Assembly: GCA_900542875.1 (NCBI GenBank)
Contig: UQPH01000002.1
Coordinates: 1-64,000 of the forward strand
Origin: an uncultured Eubacterium sp.
GTDB lineage: Bacteria; Bacillota; Clostridia; Oscillospirales; Acutalibacteraceae
DNA: 64,000 nt
Direction: 5' to 3'
The position numbers and the translations under genes are program-made. The notes under the pieces are model-generated. The model had not been told where the DNA came from, did no database searches, and was given only the letters and a program-made list of their open reading frames with translations. This document shows positions 16,133 through 25,601 of the stretch, piece after piece. Position 1 is the stretch's first letter; each line of letters begins with the position of its first letter.

Positions 16133-17851
16133 ATGAGTACATTGGTAATTGTTTTAATTGCAATTGTCGTACTTGGTGCCGGCTATGTTTTTTACGGCCG
16201 TCATATTGCAAAAAAATGGGGCATTGACCCTAAAGCAAAAACACCGGCAGTAGAGATTAATGACGGCAAGGATTATGTTCCGACGAACGGCTGGACGGTA
16301 TTTTCTCATCAGTTTTCGTCTATCGCAGGTGCAGGCCCTGTAACCGGTGCAATTCAGGCAGCTGTTTTCGGCTGGCTTCCTGTTTTGCTTTGGATATTAA
16401 TCGGCGGCGTTTTCTTCGGTGCGGTAACAGATTTCGGCGCACTTTACGCTTCGGTTAAAAACCAGGGCAAGTCGATGGGTATGCTTATAGAAAAGTATAT
16501 CGGTAAACTCGGCAGAAAGCTGTTTACCATTTTCTGTTGGTTGTTTTCGCTGCTCATCATTGCAGTATTTGCAGATATGGTATCGGGCACATTCAACGCT
16601 TTTGATGCGAAAACGGGCGCACTCAGCGCAAATGCGGCAGCAAACGGTTCGGCAGGTATGGTATCGATTATGTTTATGGTCTTTGCCGTTATCTTCGGTC
16701 TTATCCAAAAGAAGTTTAACTTCTCCGGTTTCAAAGAATTTTTAATCGGTATTGTCTTTATCGTCGCTTCTTTTGCAATCGGTATTAAATGCCCCATCAC
16801 TCTCGGCAAGGACGGCTGGAGTTATGTAGTATTCGCTTACATTTTTGTTGCGGCTATTATGCCTATTTGGCTTATGAAACAGCCTCGTGATTATATGACA
16901 ACCATTATGTTTGTATGTATGATTTTGGGTGCGGCTGTGGGTCTTATCATCGGTCACCCGACTATGAACCTCCCTGTATTTACAGGTTTTAAGAATGAAC
17001 AACTCGGAACAATGTTCCCGATTCTTTTCGTAACCGTTGCGTGCGGTGCTGTATCGGGCTTTCATTCCTTGGTGTCTTCCGGTACTTCGTCAAAGACGAT
17101 TGAAAACGAAAAAGATATGCTTAAAGTCGGCTACGGCGCAATGATTCTTGAGAGCGTTTTGGCAGTTCTTGCTCTTTGCGTAGCAGGTGCCGCCGCTGCA
17201 AAGGACGGTACTCCGGCAGAGGGTACACCGTTCCAAATTTTCAGCCGTGGTGTTGCAGGCTTCTTTGAAAAGATGGGTATGCCTGTTTCGGTCGCTACCG
17301 TATTTATGACAATGTGCGTTTCGGCTCTTGCACTTACAACCCTTGACGCCGTTGCCCGTATCGGTAAGATGTCGTTCCAGGAAATCTTCAGCGTTGACGA
17401 TATGAAGAATGCAAAGCTTTGGAGAAAGATTGTCTGCAATCCGTATTTCGCAACAATTATCACACTCGCTTGCGGTTATGTTTTGACAAAAATCGGTTAT
17501 CAGAAAGTATGGCCGCTCTTCGGTTCGGCTAATCAGTTGCTCAGTGCGCTTGTACTTATCACGCTTTGCGTATTCCTTAAAGTAACGGGCAGAAGCAACA
17601 AGATGCTCTTCCCTCCGATGATTATTATGCTTTGCGTAACCTTTACCGCTCTCGTTCAGCGTGTAATCGCACTTGTAAAGGCTATCTCGGCAGGTACCGA
17701 TATTTTCGGTTCCGTACTTCAACTTGTTGTTGCGGTTCTTCTTATTGCCCTCGGTTTGACTATTGCAGTTAACTCGGCAAAGAGTTACGTAAAAAGTAAA
17801 AAAGGCAGTGAAATAGAAGAAAAAACTTCTGTCGCTCAAACAGCAGAATAA
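16133..17851 (+). CDS. cstA: CstA-family carbon starvation/peptide transporter
   Basis: A 572-residue membrane protein with about 15 hydrophobic segments, the short form of the CstA/BtsT family (Escherichia coli CstA has about 700). Family sequences are clear: YGRHIAKKWGID, FSHQFSSIAGAGPVTGAIQA and FHSLVSSGTSSKT. Members import peptides or pyruvate during starvation. I chose the ATG at 16133, after GTGAGGAG, over an in-frame GTG at 16115 that is itself the ribosome site. A leucine-type T-box leader should switch the gene on when tRNA is uncharged, which fits uptake of peptides or amino acids. A strong terminator follows. Confidence 0.9.
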   Translation: MSTLVIVLIAIVVLGAGYVFYGRHIAKKWGIDPKAKTPAVEINDGKDYVPTNGWTVFSHQFSSIAGAGPVTGAIQAAVFGWLPVLLWILIGGVFFGAVTDFGALYASVKNQGKSMGMLIEKYIGKLGRKLFTIFCWLFSLLIIAVFADMVSGTFNAFDAKTGALSANAAANGSAGMVSIMFMVFAVIFGLIQKKFNFSGFKEFLIGIVFIVASFAIGIKCPITLGKDGWSYVVFAYIFVAAIMPIWLMKQPRDYMTTIMFVCMILGAAVGLIIGHPTMNLPVFTGFKNEQLGTMFPILFVTVACGAVSGFHSLVSSGTSSKTIENEKDMLKVGYGAMILESVLAVLALCVAGAAAAKDGTPAEGTPFQIFSRGVAGFFEKMGMPVSVATVFMTMCVSALALTTLDAVARIGKMSFQEIFSVDDMKNAKLWRKIVCNPYFATIITLACGYVLTKIGYQKVWPLFGSANQLLSALVLITLCVFLKVTGRSNKMLFPPMIIMLCVTFTALVQRVIALVKAISAGTDIFGSVLQLVVAVLLIALGLTIAVNSAKSYVKSKKGSEIEEKTSVAQTAE

Positions 17852-17873
17852 CTGATAATTTGGATATAAAAGT

Positions 17874-17904
17874 AATCCCGATTGGCATTATGCCAATCGG
17901 GATT
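17874..17904. terminator. bidirectional terminator
   Basis: A 14-bp perfect stem around TTA between convergent cstA and fucI, followed by T-rich sequence. Confidence 0.85.
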
Positions 17905-17943
17905 TTATTATGTTATTCGGTTTTACAGGCTTATAAGGTTATA

Positions 17944-19728
17944 TTACTTATAGAGCGGACCATAGGTTGCACAAGCCTTGTAATCTGCCGACTGTGCGTC
18001 CTCTGTACCGAATGCTGCCCAAGCCTGCGGACGGAATACTCTGTCGCTTGGTACATTGTGCATATTTACAGGAATACGAAGCATAGAAGCAAGTGTAATA
18101 AGTTCTGCACCCTTGTGGCCGTAGATTGTTACGCCGTGGTTAGCGCCCCAATTAGCCATTACGCTGTATACATCTTTGAATGCACCCTCACCTGTAAGAG
18201 TAGGAACAAACCATGTTGTAGGCCATGTTCTGTCTGTACGCTTGTCGATTGTGTTATGGATTTCATCAGGAAGGTCTACCGTATAACCCTCAGCGAGCTG
18301 AAGAACAGGACCGATACCGTCGATAACATTAACTCTCAGCATTGTAACAGGCATTTCAGCACTGCAACGGAAGTGGCTTGAAAATCCGCCGCCTCTGAAG
18401 TATTCGTAGTTTGCTCTGCACCAATCGGTTGCTTTGAGGCAAGCCTTGATGTCATCGTTTGTCATTTCCCAGAACGGTTTCATACAGCCTTCGCCGTTTG
18501 CATTTTTGCTTGCGGCAGAACCGTCGAGTGCTGTTGCGCCCGAGTTGATGAGGTGGATAAATCCGTTGGCAGCCTTGCCCTGCGGCTTAACGCCTGTAAC
18601 TCTTTCGCAAGCCTCGGGTGACCAATATGTACGAACATCGTGGAAGCAAGGAGCGGCGTCGGAAACGAGAGTACCGAGCATCATGGAAACGCCGTTTAAG
18701 GTGTCGTTTTCTGTTGCAAACGGAGTAGGCATTTTAGGACCGTTCCAGTCGAATGAACTTGCCATGATAGACTCTGAAAAGTCTGCGTTGGGGAGCCAGT
18801 CTGTCCAGTTTCTTTGTCCCTGGAAGCCGCCTGCGATAGCGTTCTTTCCGAGAGCCTCCTCGTGCCAACCCATTTCGTCAAGTTTCTTGTTTCCGAAAAG
18901 AATATCACGGAAAACGATAGTCATTTTTGTTACAAATTCCCAATCCTTGTCAGGGTCAACAACCTTTGACTTTTTGATGATTTCGGGAAGATTTTTTCCT
19001 GCGTTGCAATCAAATCCCTCCGGGCAGTTCTCCTTAACCCACTTGATAGCCTTTTCGTACTCGTCGTGGTCAAAGATTTCAAGTTTGATACGGCGGAGAA
19101 TTTCTGTCATATCAACCCATTCTGCACGGATGCCAAAGTATTTTTGGAACATATCTGCGTTGCAGTAACTTCCTGCGATACCCATAGCGATACCGCCGAG
19201 GTTTACATAAGCCTTGTTTTTCATCCAGCCTACGGATACTGCACACTTTGCAAAGCGTAAAATCTTTTCTGCAACATCCTCAGGAATTTCCTTGTCGTCC
19301 ATATCCTTTACATCGTGGCCGTAGATTGAGAATGCGGGCATACCCTTTTGAGCGTATGCAGCCATTACAGCGGCAAGGTAAACGGCACCCGGTCTCTCCG
19401 TTCCGTTAAATCCCCAAACAGCCTTGATGGTTGACGGCTCCATATCAAAGGTTTCGCTTCCATAGCACCAGCACGGTGTAACGGAAAGAGTAGCCACTAC
19501 ATTTTCCTTAGAAAATTGTTCGGCACATTTAGCAGCCTCTGCACCGCCGCCGATTGTGGTATCGCTGATAACGCACTGAACAGGTGTTGAGTCGGGATAT
19601 CTGAGAGTGCTCTCGATAAGAGCCTTGGCAGCCTTAGCCATATTCATTGTCTGCTCTTCCAGGCTTTCACGAACACCGCCCCATCTGCCGTCGATAACAG
19701 GTCTGATACCGATTTTTGGATATAACAT
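17944..19728 (-). CDS. fucI: L-fucose isomerase
   Basis: A 594-residue enzyme (E. coli FucI 591) converting L-fucose to L-fuculose with Mn2+ in the cytoplasm. Near full-length similarity is recognisable from IGIRPVIDGRWGGVRESLE at the start to the metal-site region containing GHKGAELITL near the end. An AAGGAGG site sits before the ATG at 19728; the frame extends nine codons upstream without one. It is the last gene of the operon fucA-fucU-kinase-fucI, 13 bp after the kinase. Confidence 0.96.
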   Translation of the reverse strand: MLYPKIGIRPVIDGRWGGVRESLEEQTMNMAKAAKALIESTLRYPDSTPVQCVISDTTIGGGAEAAKCAEQFSKENVVATLSVTPCWCYGSETFDMEPSTIKAVWGFNGTERPGAVYLAAVMAAYAQKGMPAFSIYGHDVKDMDDKEIPEDVAEKILRFAKCAVSVGWMKNKAYVNLGGIAMGIAGSYCNADMFQKYFGIRAEWVDMTEILRRIKLEIFDHDEYEKAIKWVKENCPEGFDCNAGKNLPEIIKKSKVVDPDKDWEFVTKMTIVFRDILFGNKKLDEMGWHEEALGKNAIAGGFQGQRNWTDWLPNADFSESIMASSFDWNGPKMPTPFATENDTLNGVSMMLGTLVSDAAPCFHDVRTYWSPEACERVTGVKPQGKAANGFIHLINSGATALDGSAASKNANGEGCMKPFWEMTNDDIKACLKATDWCRANYEYFRGGGFSSHFRCSAEMPVTMLRVNVIDGIGPVLQLAEGYTVDLPDEIHNTIDKRTDRTWPTTWFVPTLTGEGAFKDVYSVMANWGANHGVTIYGHKGAELITLASMLRIPVNMHNVPSDRVFRPQAWAAFGTEDAQSADYKACATYGPLYK

Positions 19729-19741
19729 AATTTTGTCCTCC

Positions 19742-21157
19742 TTATTTATTTTCAATAATTTTTACAAATTCAGCATATGCCTTATCCCATTCGGATGAAT
19801 GATTAGGCACATAAGTTGTGAGTTTTTCGGTTTTTGCAATGATTTTTCTTCCCTCGTCAACACTCTTTATTTCTCCGAGTGCAATGAGTTGAAGAATGAT
19901 GTTGCCCAAGGCGGTCGCTTCGATTGGTCCTGCTTCGACAGGTATTCCCAAGCAGTCGGATGCCATTTGACAAAGAAATCCGTCCTTTGTTCCTCCGCCG
20001 AGAAGATTAAGTTTTTCAAATTTCTTGCCCGTGCAGTCGCTGATTTGTTCAAGAGCATATCTGTACTTGAGCGCAAGGCTTTCGTAAATGGTTCTTACAG
20101 CTTCGCCTACTGTTTCGGGCTTTTTCTGTCCCGTTTTTTCGCAGTATGTTTTAATCTTGTCGGTAAGATTATCGTGCCTTGAAAGTTCGGGAGCGTCGGG
20201 GTCGATAAAGAATTTGAACGGCTGACTTTCTCTTGCCATACATTCAAGGTCGTTGTAACTGTACTTATATCCCTGCTCGGCAAGATTACGCTTTAGTTCC
20301 TGAATCAGCCAAAGACCGCTGATATTTTTGAGATAGTCGATTTTGCCGTTTGCACCGAGTTCGTTTGAGAGTTCGAGAGAATTGCTCTTGTCGGTGAGAA
20401 TAGGTTCGTCGAGTTCGCAGCCGATAAGTGACCATGTTCCGCAGGAGAGAAATGCGTTATTATTTTCAACGCTCGGCATTGCCGCAACGGCACATTGTGT
20501 ATCGTGACCTGCCACGGTGATAACCTTAATTCCTTTATATTCTCCGAGAATGGTTGACGGCTCGGTAAGCGGAGAAAATTTTGACTCGTCTATGTCGAAT
20601 TTTTCTGTTATTTCACTGCACCATTTCTTTTTGCTCGGTGAGAGCATTTGAGATGTGGAGGCGATGGTGTATTCGCTTACGCTGTTACCTGTGAGCAGAT
20701 AGCCGAAAAGGTCGGGCATAAATACAATTTTGTCTGCTTTTTCGAGATTATCGTCCGATATGAGTTGAAACAGTGTGTTGATGCCCATTATCTGATTTCC
20801 CGTAAGGCGATAAAGTTCATTTAAGTCCTGCTTTTTTGCGGCTTTTTCCACTGCACCCTCGGTGCGGCAGTCACGGTAATGGTACGGAAGATTGATGAGT
20901 TTTCCGTCTTTATCGAGCAGTCCGTAGTCAACGCCCCAGGTGTCAAACGCAAGGGAGTCAACTTTTCCTGCTTTTTCAACAGCTTTTTTGATTTCGGCTA
21001 AAATCATATTTACATCGTGATGAATGTGACCGTTTTCTTTTACAGGGATATTATCAAAACGATGGATTTCCTCATATGATATTTTTTCTCCGTCAAAGAC
21101 AGCTTTAATGGCTCTGCCCGACGATGCGCCGAAGTCGAAGGCTAAAACGGTTTTCAA
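19742..21157 (-). CDS. FGGY sugar kinase, L-fuculokinase by context (rhamnulokinase-like)
   Basis: A 471-residue FGGY-family kinase. It shows the N-terminal AFDFGASSGRA phosphate loop, the FDTWGVDYGL substrate loop, HDTQCAVAA and the ATP-site LLGGGTKDGFLCQM. The sequence is closer to rhamnulokinase (RhaB) than to E. coli FucK, but its place between fucU and fucI argues for phosphorylation of L-fuculose. It begins with TTG: the TTG at 21157 overlaps the fucU TGA (TTGA) and follows AAAGGAG at proper distance; no ATG fits. Confidence 0.88.
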   Translation of the reverse strand: MKTVLAFDFGASSGRAIKAVFDGEKISYEEIHRFDNIPVKENGHIHHDVNMILAEIKKAVEKAGKVDSLAFDTWGVDYGLLDKDGKLINLPYHYRDCRTEGAVEKAAKKQDLNELYRLTGNQIMGINTLFQLISDDNLEKADKIVFMPDLFGYLLTGNSVSEYTIASTSQMLSPSKKKWCSEITEKFDIDESKFSPLTEPSTILGEYKGIKVITVAGHDTQCAVAAMPSVENNNAFLSCGTWSLIGCELDEPILTDKSNSLELSNELGANGKIDYLKNISGLWLIQELKRNLAEQGYKYSYNDLECMARESQPFKFFIDPDAPELSRHDNLTDKIKTYCEKTGQKKPETVGEAVRTIYESLALKYRYALEQISDCTGKKFEKLNLLGGGTKDGFLCQMASDCLGIPVEAGPIEATALGNIILQLIALGEIKSVDEGRKIIAKTEKLTTYVPNHSSEWDKAYAEFVKIIENK

Positions 21158-21588
21158 ATTACCACTCCTTTTTTAAGCAAAATATTTGCATAAAGAGCGG
21201 TTTCACCCGTTGCGATGATTACGCTTGCACCCTTTGCTCTCTCATAAAATGCGAATCTTTCGATGTATTCTATATCGTGGTGGTTGGGTTCGTGCTTATT
21301 AAGCAACTCGTTATATTTGTCCCAAATGGGAGTTTCAACATCGTCACCCGGAACGACTTGCATCAAGCCTACGGGTTTTTCGCTGTATGTATCAAGAGGG
21401 AAAAGTTGCAGTACGGCGTCCAAAATTTCGGGCACTCCGTGACCGTCGGCACGGATAACTACGGCATTTTTTCCTATTGATTCGCACGGAAAGTTTCCGT
21501 CTGCGATAACAAGTTCGTCGCCGTGACCCATTTTTGACAGTTCGCAAAGAAGTTGCGGCGAAATGATTGAGGGGATACCCTTTAGCAT
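21154..21588 (-). CDS. fucU: L-fucose mutarotase
   Basis: A 144-residue RbsD/FucU family protein that interconverts alpha- and beta-L-fucose, feeding the isomerase. The family start MLKGIPSIISPQLL and the catalytic-region signature MGHGDELVIADGNFP are present, and the length matches E. coli FucU (140). It starts 3 bp after the fucA stop, with an AAGGAGG site inside the fucA end, and overlaps the kinase start. Confidence 0.95.
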   Translation of the reverse strand: MLKGIPSIISPQLLCELSKMGHGDELVIADGNFPCESIGKNAVVIRADGHGVPEILDAVLQLFPLDTYSEKPVGLMQVVPGDDVETPIWDKYNELLNKHEPNHHDIEYIERFAFYERAKGASVIIATGETALYANILLKKGVVI

Positions 21589-21591
21589 AGG

Positions 21592-22305
21592 TCAGTCCTC
21601 CTTTTTGTGAAGAATTTCGTCCTCCGGATTATATACCTTATATCCCGGATGTCTGCCTGTAACTCTGTAATAGCCTCTGAGGTCGATAAGTTTTTGAATG
21701 TTCTCGGGGCTGATGTCGTGGCTTCCGCCGAGAATTACTGCGTTAATTGTAATTTTTGCCCAAAGTTCGAGGCTCTCCATTCTGTAAAAAGCGGTGATAA
21801 CATCGCTGCCTACTGCGAGTGCGCCGTGGTTTTCGAGGAGCATTACATCGTGCTCTTCAAGGTACGGTTCAATAGCGTTGGGAACTTCAACTGTTGACGG
21901 AGTACCGTACGGAGTAAGCGGAACGCTTCCGATTACGGCAACGTCTTCTATCATATTATACATATCCATTGCCTTGTGAGCCACAGCGAAGCCTGTTGCT
22001 CCCGGCGGGTGTGCGTGGATAACGCTGAATACATCCGGTCTTTTCTCGTAGCATTTGAGGTGCATTTTGATTTCGCTCGACGGACGGTAGCCCTCGGCAG
22101 CCTCCAAAACATTGCCTTCTGAGTCGATGAGAATAAGTTTTTCGGGTGTGATGAATGATTTGCTGATTCCCGTAGGTGTTGCGAGGATGTTTCCGTCCTC
22201 AAGTTTTACGCTGACGTTTCCGTCATTTGCCGCAACCCAGCCGAGTTGCCACATTTTATGGCAGACATCGCAGATTTGCGCCTTTACTTCATTAATGTCT
22301 TGCAT
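21592..22305 (-). CDS. fucA: L-fuculose-1-phosphate aldolase
   Basis: A 237-residue class II (zinc) aldolase that cleaves L-fuculose-1-phosphate to dihydroxyacetone phosphate and L-lactaldehyde. Visible: the N-terminal AANDGNVSVK phosphate-binding stretch, the zinc histidines of HAHPP and the later H of ENHGAL. It is the first gene of the fucose operon, with an AGGAGG site. The C-terminal 20 residues are longer than in E. coli FucA (215). No lactaldehyde-metabolising enzyme or microcompartment gene is in this window. Confidence 0.94.
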   Translation of the reverse strand: MQDINEVKAQICDVCHKMWQLGWVAANDGNVSVKLEDGNILATPTGISKSFITPEKLILIDSEGNVLEAAEGYRPSSEIKMHLKCYEKRPDVFSVIHAHPPGATGFAVAHKAMDMYNMIEDVAVIGSVPLTPYGTPSTVEVPNAIEPYLEEHDVMLLENHGALAVGSDVITAFYRMESLELWAKITINAVILGGSHDISPENIQKLIDLRGYYRVTGRHPGYKVYNPEDEILHKKED

Positions 22306-22323
22306 GGTAAACCTCCTGAATTA

Positions 22324-22341
22324 AACTGTTGACTGACAGTT
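22324..22341. promoter_or_regulatory. candidate operator in fucA-araC divergent region
   Basis: AACTGT-TGACTG-ACAGTT is an inverted repeat with 6-bp arms, 19-36 bp upstream of fucA. The rest of the 135-bp divergent region is A+T-rich without a consensus -35, in keeping with activator control by the AraC protein. Confidence 0.4.
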
Positions 22342-22440
22342 ATTTTTATTTTATAATTGTATTATATTTAATTATAAGATAACTTTCTTGGTGGATATAG
22401 CCAAAATAATATGACAATATTCACTTTTTCGGTGACTTTA

Positions 22441-23283
22441 ATGAATTACAGTAATTTATACGAAAGCAAAAAGAGGGGAACTTTTGATTTTCCGATTGAA
22501 CTTTATTATGTAGACTCTCTTACTCCGAGGTATGAGATGCCGCTTCACTGGCATTTGGAGTACGAACTTATCACGGTGCTCAGAGGCAGTTTTGAACTTT
22601 CTCTCGACGGCGAAAAGACTGTGATGTACCCGGGCGATTGCGCTTTTATCAACGGCGGAGTGGTGCACGGAGGAATACCCGACGGCTGCATATACGAATG
22701 TCTTGTATTTGATTTGCAGGCGTTTTTGCATAATATGCCGGTGCGTTCAAAGAGTCTTGCCGCATTTTTGTCCGACACTTCGGGTATAACAGGGGTGTAT
22801 AAAAGCGGCAGCGTTACCGCTCAAACCGTGGATAAAATCTTTGACTCCATGGAATGCGAACGCAGGGGCTACGAACTTGTTACCGTCGGGCTTATGTGGC
22901 AACTTCTCGGTGAATTCGCTTCGTCCTCGGCTCAAAATGTTTCGGGCACAAAAAGTACCGACCAAATTTCACGGCTGAAAAATGTTCTCTCCTTTATTCA
23001 TAAAAACATAGACCGCCATATTTCTCTTGACGAACTCGCCGAGACGGCGGGTATGTCGCCTAAATATTTTTGCAGGGTGTTTAAGGATTTGACCGGAAAG
23101 CGACCGATAGAATATCTTAATTATTACCGAATAGAATCGGCGTGCGAAATGCTTACCCTGACAGACGAATCGGTTACGGAAATCGCTATGAACTGCGGTT
23201 TTGACGATATGAGTTATTTTTCAAAAACCTTTGCACGCTATAAGGGATTGAGCCCTAACAAATTCAGAAAGCAAAATAACTGA
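22441..23283 (+). CDS. AraC family regulator, likely of the fucose genes
   Basis: A 280-residue regulator. The N-terminal cupin sugar-sensing domain (about 20-130) contains the metal-type HWHLEYEL motif; the C-terminal pair of helix-turn-helix motifs includes ISLDELAETAGMSPKYFCRVF and VTEIAMNCGFDDMSYFSKTF. I prefer the ATG at 22441 over the upstream 22411, since only the former has a (modest) GGTGA site. It is divergent from fucA and 93 bp ahead of a sugar transporter, so it probably activates fucose uptake and breakdown. Confidence 0.88.
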   Translation: MNYSNLYESKKRGTFDFPIELYYVDSLTPRYEMPLHWHLEYELITVLRGSFELSLDGEKTVMYPGDCAFINGGVVHGGIPDGCIYECLVFDLQAFLHNMPVRSKSLAAFLSDTSGITGVYKSGSVTAQTVDKIFDSMECERRGYELVTVGLMWQLLGEFASSSAQNVSGTKSTDQISRLKNVLSFIHKNIDRHISLDELAETAGMSPKYFCRVFKDLTGKRPIEYLNYYRIESACEMLTLTDESVTEIAMNCGFDDMSYFSKTFARYKGLSPNKFRKQNN

Positions 23284-23312
23284 TTGACACCGCCGTGCTA
23301 TTTTATTATACT
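23284..23312 (+). promoter_or_regulatory. promoter of GPH transporter
   Basis: TTGACA, 17-bp spacer, TATACT beginning at the AraC stop codon. The transporter can be expressed independently of the regulator gene. Confidence 0.65.
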
Positions 23313-23376
23313 AGATAAGATAGAGTAAATTTATAAAAATCCGAATATATCCTGTTCGGAGAGGAAAGGTAACGCT

Positions 23377-24879
23377 ATGGATAAGAAATATCTTACGCTA
23401 AAGGAACGCATTTGCTTTACTGTCGGCGCATTCGGCAGATCGGGTATTTATACTCTTATGTCGATGTTTACTCTCGTTTTCTTCCAAAACGGAGCAGGCT
23501 TGACCTTAAAGCAGGGCACAACGATTATTTTAATCGGCAGAATTTTTGATGCACTTAACGACCCCGTTATGGGTATGATTGTTGACAGAACGAAGTCGAG
23601 ATGGGGAAAGATGAGACCGTATCTTCTCTTTTCTCCGATACCCATTGCGATAAGTACGATACTTTTATTTACCGCTCCGTTTGAGGACGGCTCGGGCAAG
23701 GCTTTCGTTTGGGCACTTGTTACATACATTCTTTGGGGCGTTTGTTTTACCGTGCAGGATGTTCCGTTCTGGGGACTCTCATCGGTTATCACTCCGCTTG
23801 AAAGCGAGAGAACTTCATTTATTTCAACCGCACGTCTCGGTTCAACATTCGGCGGAATTCTCCCGGCTCTCGTTGTTCCGATTTTATATCAGAGCAATAT
23901 GGGTTACCAAAAGGGATTTTTCATATCGGCTGTTATTTTCGCATTCCTCGGCTGCGGACTTTCGATTTTGATATTCTTCGTATCAAAAGAGCGTGTGCCT
24001 AAGATGGACCATACTCCGTCGTTTAAGGAAACTTTTGTCGTGCTCGGCAAGGATAAACTTCTCATCATTGTTATTTTTGCCGCAATTCTCGGCTCGACCA
24101 TGGTTACCGCAAATCAGTGTGCCGACTATATAGGCAACTATCTTGTTATTCAAAATCACACCGATTTCAGCCAAATCTTCTCCGCCACGGGTGAACTGCT
24201 CGGCGGCGTTGACGCTGCAAAGGCTTATGATTTCTGGATTCCGCGTGGAACGATAGTAACCACTCTCACCGTTGCAATCGGTGTGGGTATGGTACCTGCA
24301 ATGGCGATTTTCCCGTTGCTCAGAAAGAAGCTGTCGTTAAAGCAGATTTATATTTATTCCGCTGTATTCGGACTTGTTGTTCATGCACTTTGCTATGTTG
24401 TTTTCTCGAGAGATGTAACGAGCGTAAATATTTATATACTTTGGGTATTCCTCTTTCTTATGGGCTTGCCGCTGGGAATATATAATGTTATCACCTATGC
24501 GCTCATTGCCGATGCGGTTGACTATATGGAGTGGAAAACGGGCGAGCGTCACGAGGGCGTTTGCTTCTCATTCCAGACCTTCCTTTCAAAGGTTAATGCC
24601 GCAGTTGCCACCTTTGTATTCGGTCAGATTCTTGACAGAACAGACTTCAAGCCTGTTGATAAATCGCTTGTCGATGTAGCAGGCAGACAGATTTTCTTTG
24701 AACAGTCCCATGATACTCAACTTATGCTTTTGGCGCTCGTAACCATCGTGCCTGCCGTAGGCTTTTTGCTTACAATAATTCCTATGCTCTTTAACGATTA
24801 TACCGGAAAGACTAAGGAAAATGCTCAGAAGGAATTGGAAGAACAGCGTATCGCAAAGATGCACACTACCGAGTCATAA
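23377..24879 (+). CDS. GPH-family sugar:cation symporter
   Basis: A 500-residue, 12-helix transporter of the glycoside-pentoside-hexuronide family. Typical GPH sequences appear: GRIFDALNDPVMGMIVDRTKS, ending the second helix, then WGKMRPYLL, and later DYMEWKTGERHEG. It has a good GAGAGGAAAGG site. Position after the AraC gene and beside the fucose operon suggests L-fucose or a fucosylated sugar as substrate; this is inference. A strong terminator follows. Confidence 0.9.
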   Translation: MDKKYLTLKERICFTVGAFGRSGIYTLMSMFTLVFFQNGAGLTLKQGTTIILIGRIFDALNDPVMGMIVDRTKSRWGKMRPYLLFSPIPIAISTILLFTAPFEDGSGKAFVWALVTYILWGVCFTVQDVPFWGLSSVITPLESERTSFISTARLGSTFGGILPALVVPILYQSNMGYQKGFFISAVIFAFLGCGLSILIFFVSKERVPKMDHTPSFKETFVVLGKDKLLIIVIFAAILGSTMVTANQCADYIGNYLVIQNHTDFSQIFSATGELLGGVDAAKAYDFWIPRGTIVTTLTVAIGVGMVPAMAIFPLLRKKLSLKQIYIYSAVFGLVVHALCYVVFSRDVTSVNIYILWVFLFLMGLPLGIYNVITYALIADAVDYMEWKTGERHEGVCFSFQTFLSKVNAAVATFVFGQILDRTDFKPVDKSLVDVAGRQIFFEQSHDTQLMLLALVTIVPAVGFLLTIIPMLFNDYTGKTKENAQKELEEQRIAKMHTTES

Positions 24880-24905
24880 AACAATTTAACAGTATTGATA
24901 TAATA

Positions 24906-24940
24906 AAAACGCTTCGGAACAATCGTTCTCGAAGCGTTTT
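24906..24940. terminator. bidirectional terminator
   Basis: AAAACGCTTCG pairs with CGAAGCGTTTT, T run after it, between convergent transporter and thrH-like genes. Confidence 0.85.
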
Positions 24941-24980
24941 TGTATGTCTTAAATTAATTTTGCTATTTGATAAGAGTTAA

Positions 24981-25580
24981 TTACAATGCCTTTTTGATAG
25001 CGGCAAGAAGTTCGTCATATTCTTCATATGCGGGAATGTCGGGGTAATCTCTCTTTATCGCCTCGGTGGACTTAAAGAGGAAGCCTGCCTTGCTCGCCTG
25101 AATCATACCCAAATCGTTGAAACTGTCACCGCTTGCGATTGTGTCAAATCCGCAGGACTGAAGTGCCTTAACGGTGGTGAGTTTCGACTGGGGGCAACGC
25201 ATTTTGAAGCCTGTGATTTCTCCGTTTTCGCTGACTTCCAGACTGTTGCAGAATATTGTCGGCCAATCAAGTTTTTTCATAAGCGGAGCGGCAAACTGCT
25301 CAAAGGTGTCGGATAGGATGATTACCTGAGTGATGGTGCGAAGTTCGTCCAAAAACTCCTTTGCACCCGGCATAAGGTCAATCTTTGCGATTACATCCTG
25401 AATTTCCTTTAGTCCGAGACCGTGCTCTTTCAAAATCTTAATTCTGTAATTCATCAGCTTGTCATAGTCAGGCTCGTCACGGGTGGTGAGTTTAAGTTCC
25501 TCGATACCTGTTTCTTTTGCAAAGGCTATCCAAATTTCCGGTACGAGAACGCCTTCCATATCTAAGCATACAATATTCAT
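24981..25580 (-). CDS. thrH: ThrH-like phosphoserine phosphatase/homoserine phosphotransferase
   Basis: A 199-residue HAD-superfamily enzyme. It has the ThrH variant of motif I (LDMEGVLVPEIW, with D7 as nucleophile), motif II serine in VIILSDT and motif III SGDSFNDLGMI. Pseudomonas ThrH (about 203 residues) dephosphorylates phosphoserine and can pass the phosphate to homoserine. It lies 21 bp after the CdaR-type regulator and is probably co-transcribed with it. The physiological substrate in this organism is not shown by context. Confidence 0.88.
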   Translation of the reverse strand: MNIVCLDMEGVLVPEIWIAFAKETGIEELKLTTRDEPDYDKLMNYRIKILKEHGLGLKEIQDVIAKIDLMPGAKEFLDELRTITQVIILSDTFEQFAAPLMKKLDWPTIFCNSLEVSENGEITGFKMRCPQSKLTTVKALQSCGFDTIASGDSFNDLGMIQASKAGFLFKSTEAIKRDYPDIPAYEEYDELLAAIKKAL

Positions 25581-25601
25581 CTGTTTTTCCTCCGAGAGAT
25601 T

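Noticed and set aside
17090..17839. 249-codon minus-strand frame
   Set aside because: Antisense to cstA and of low-complexity His/Lys/Cys composition typical of shadows.
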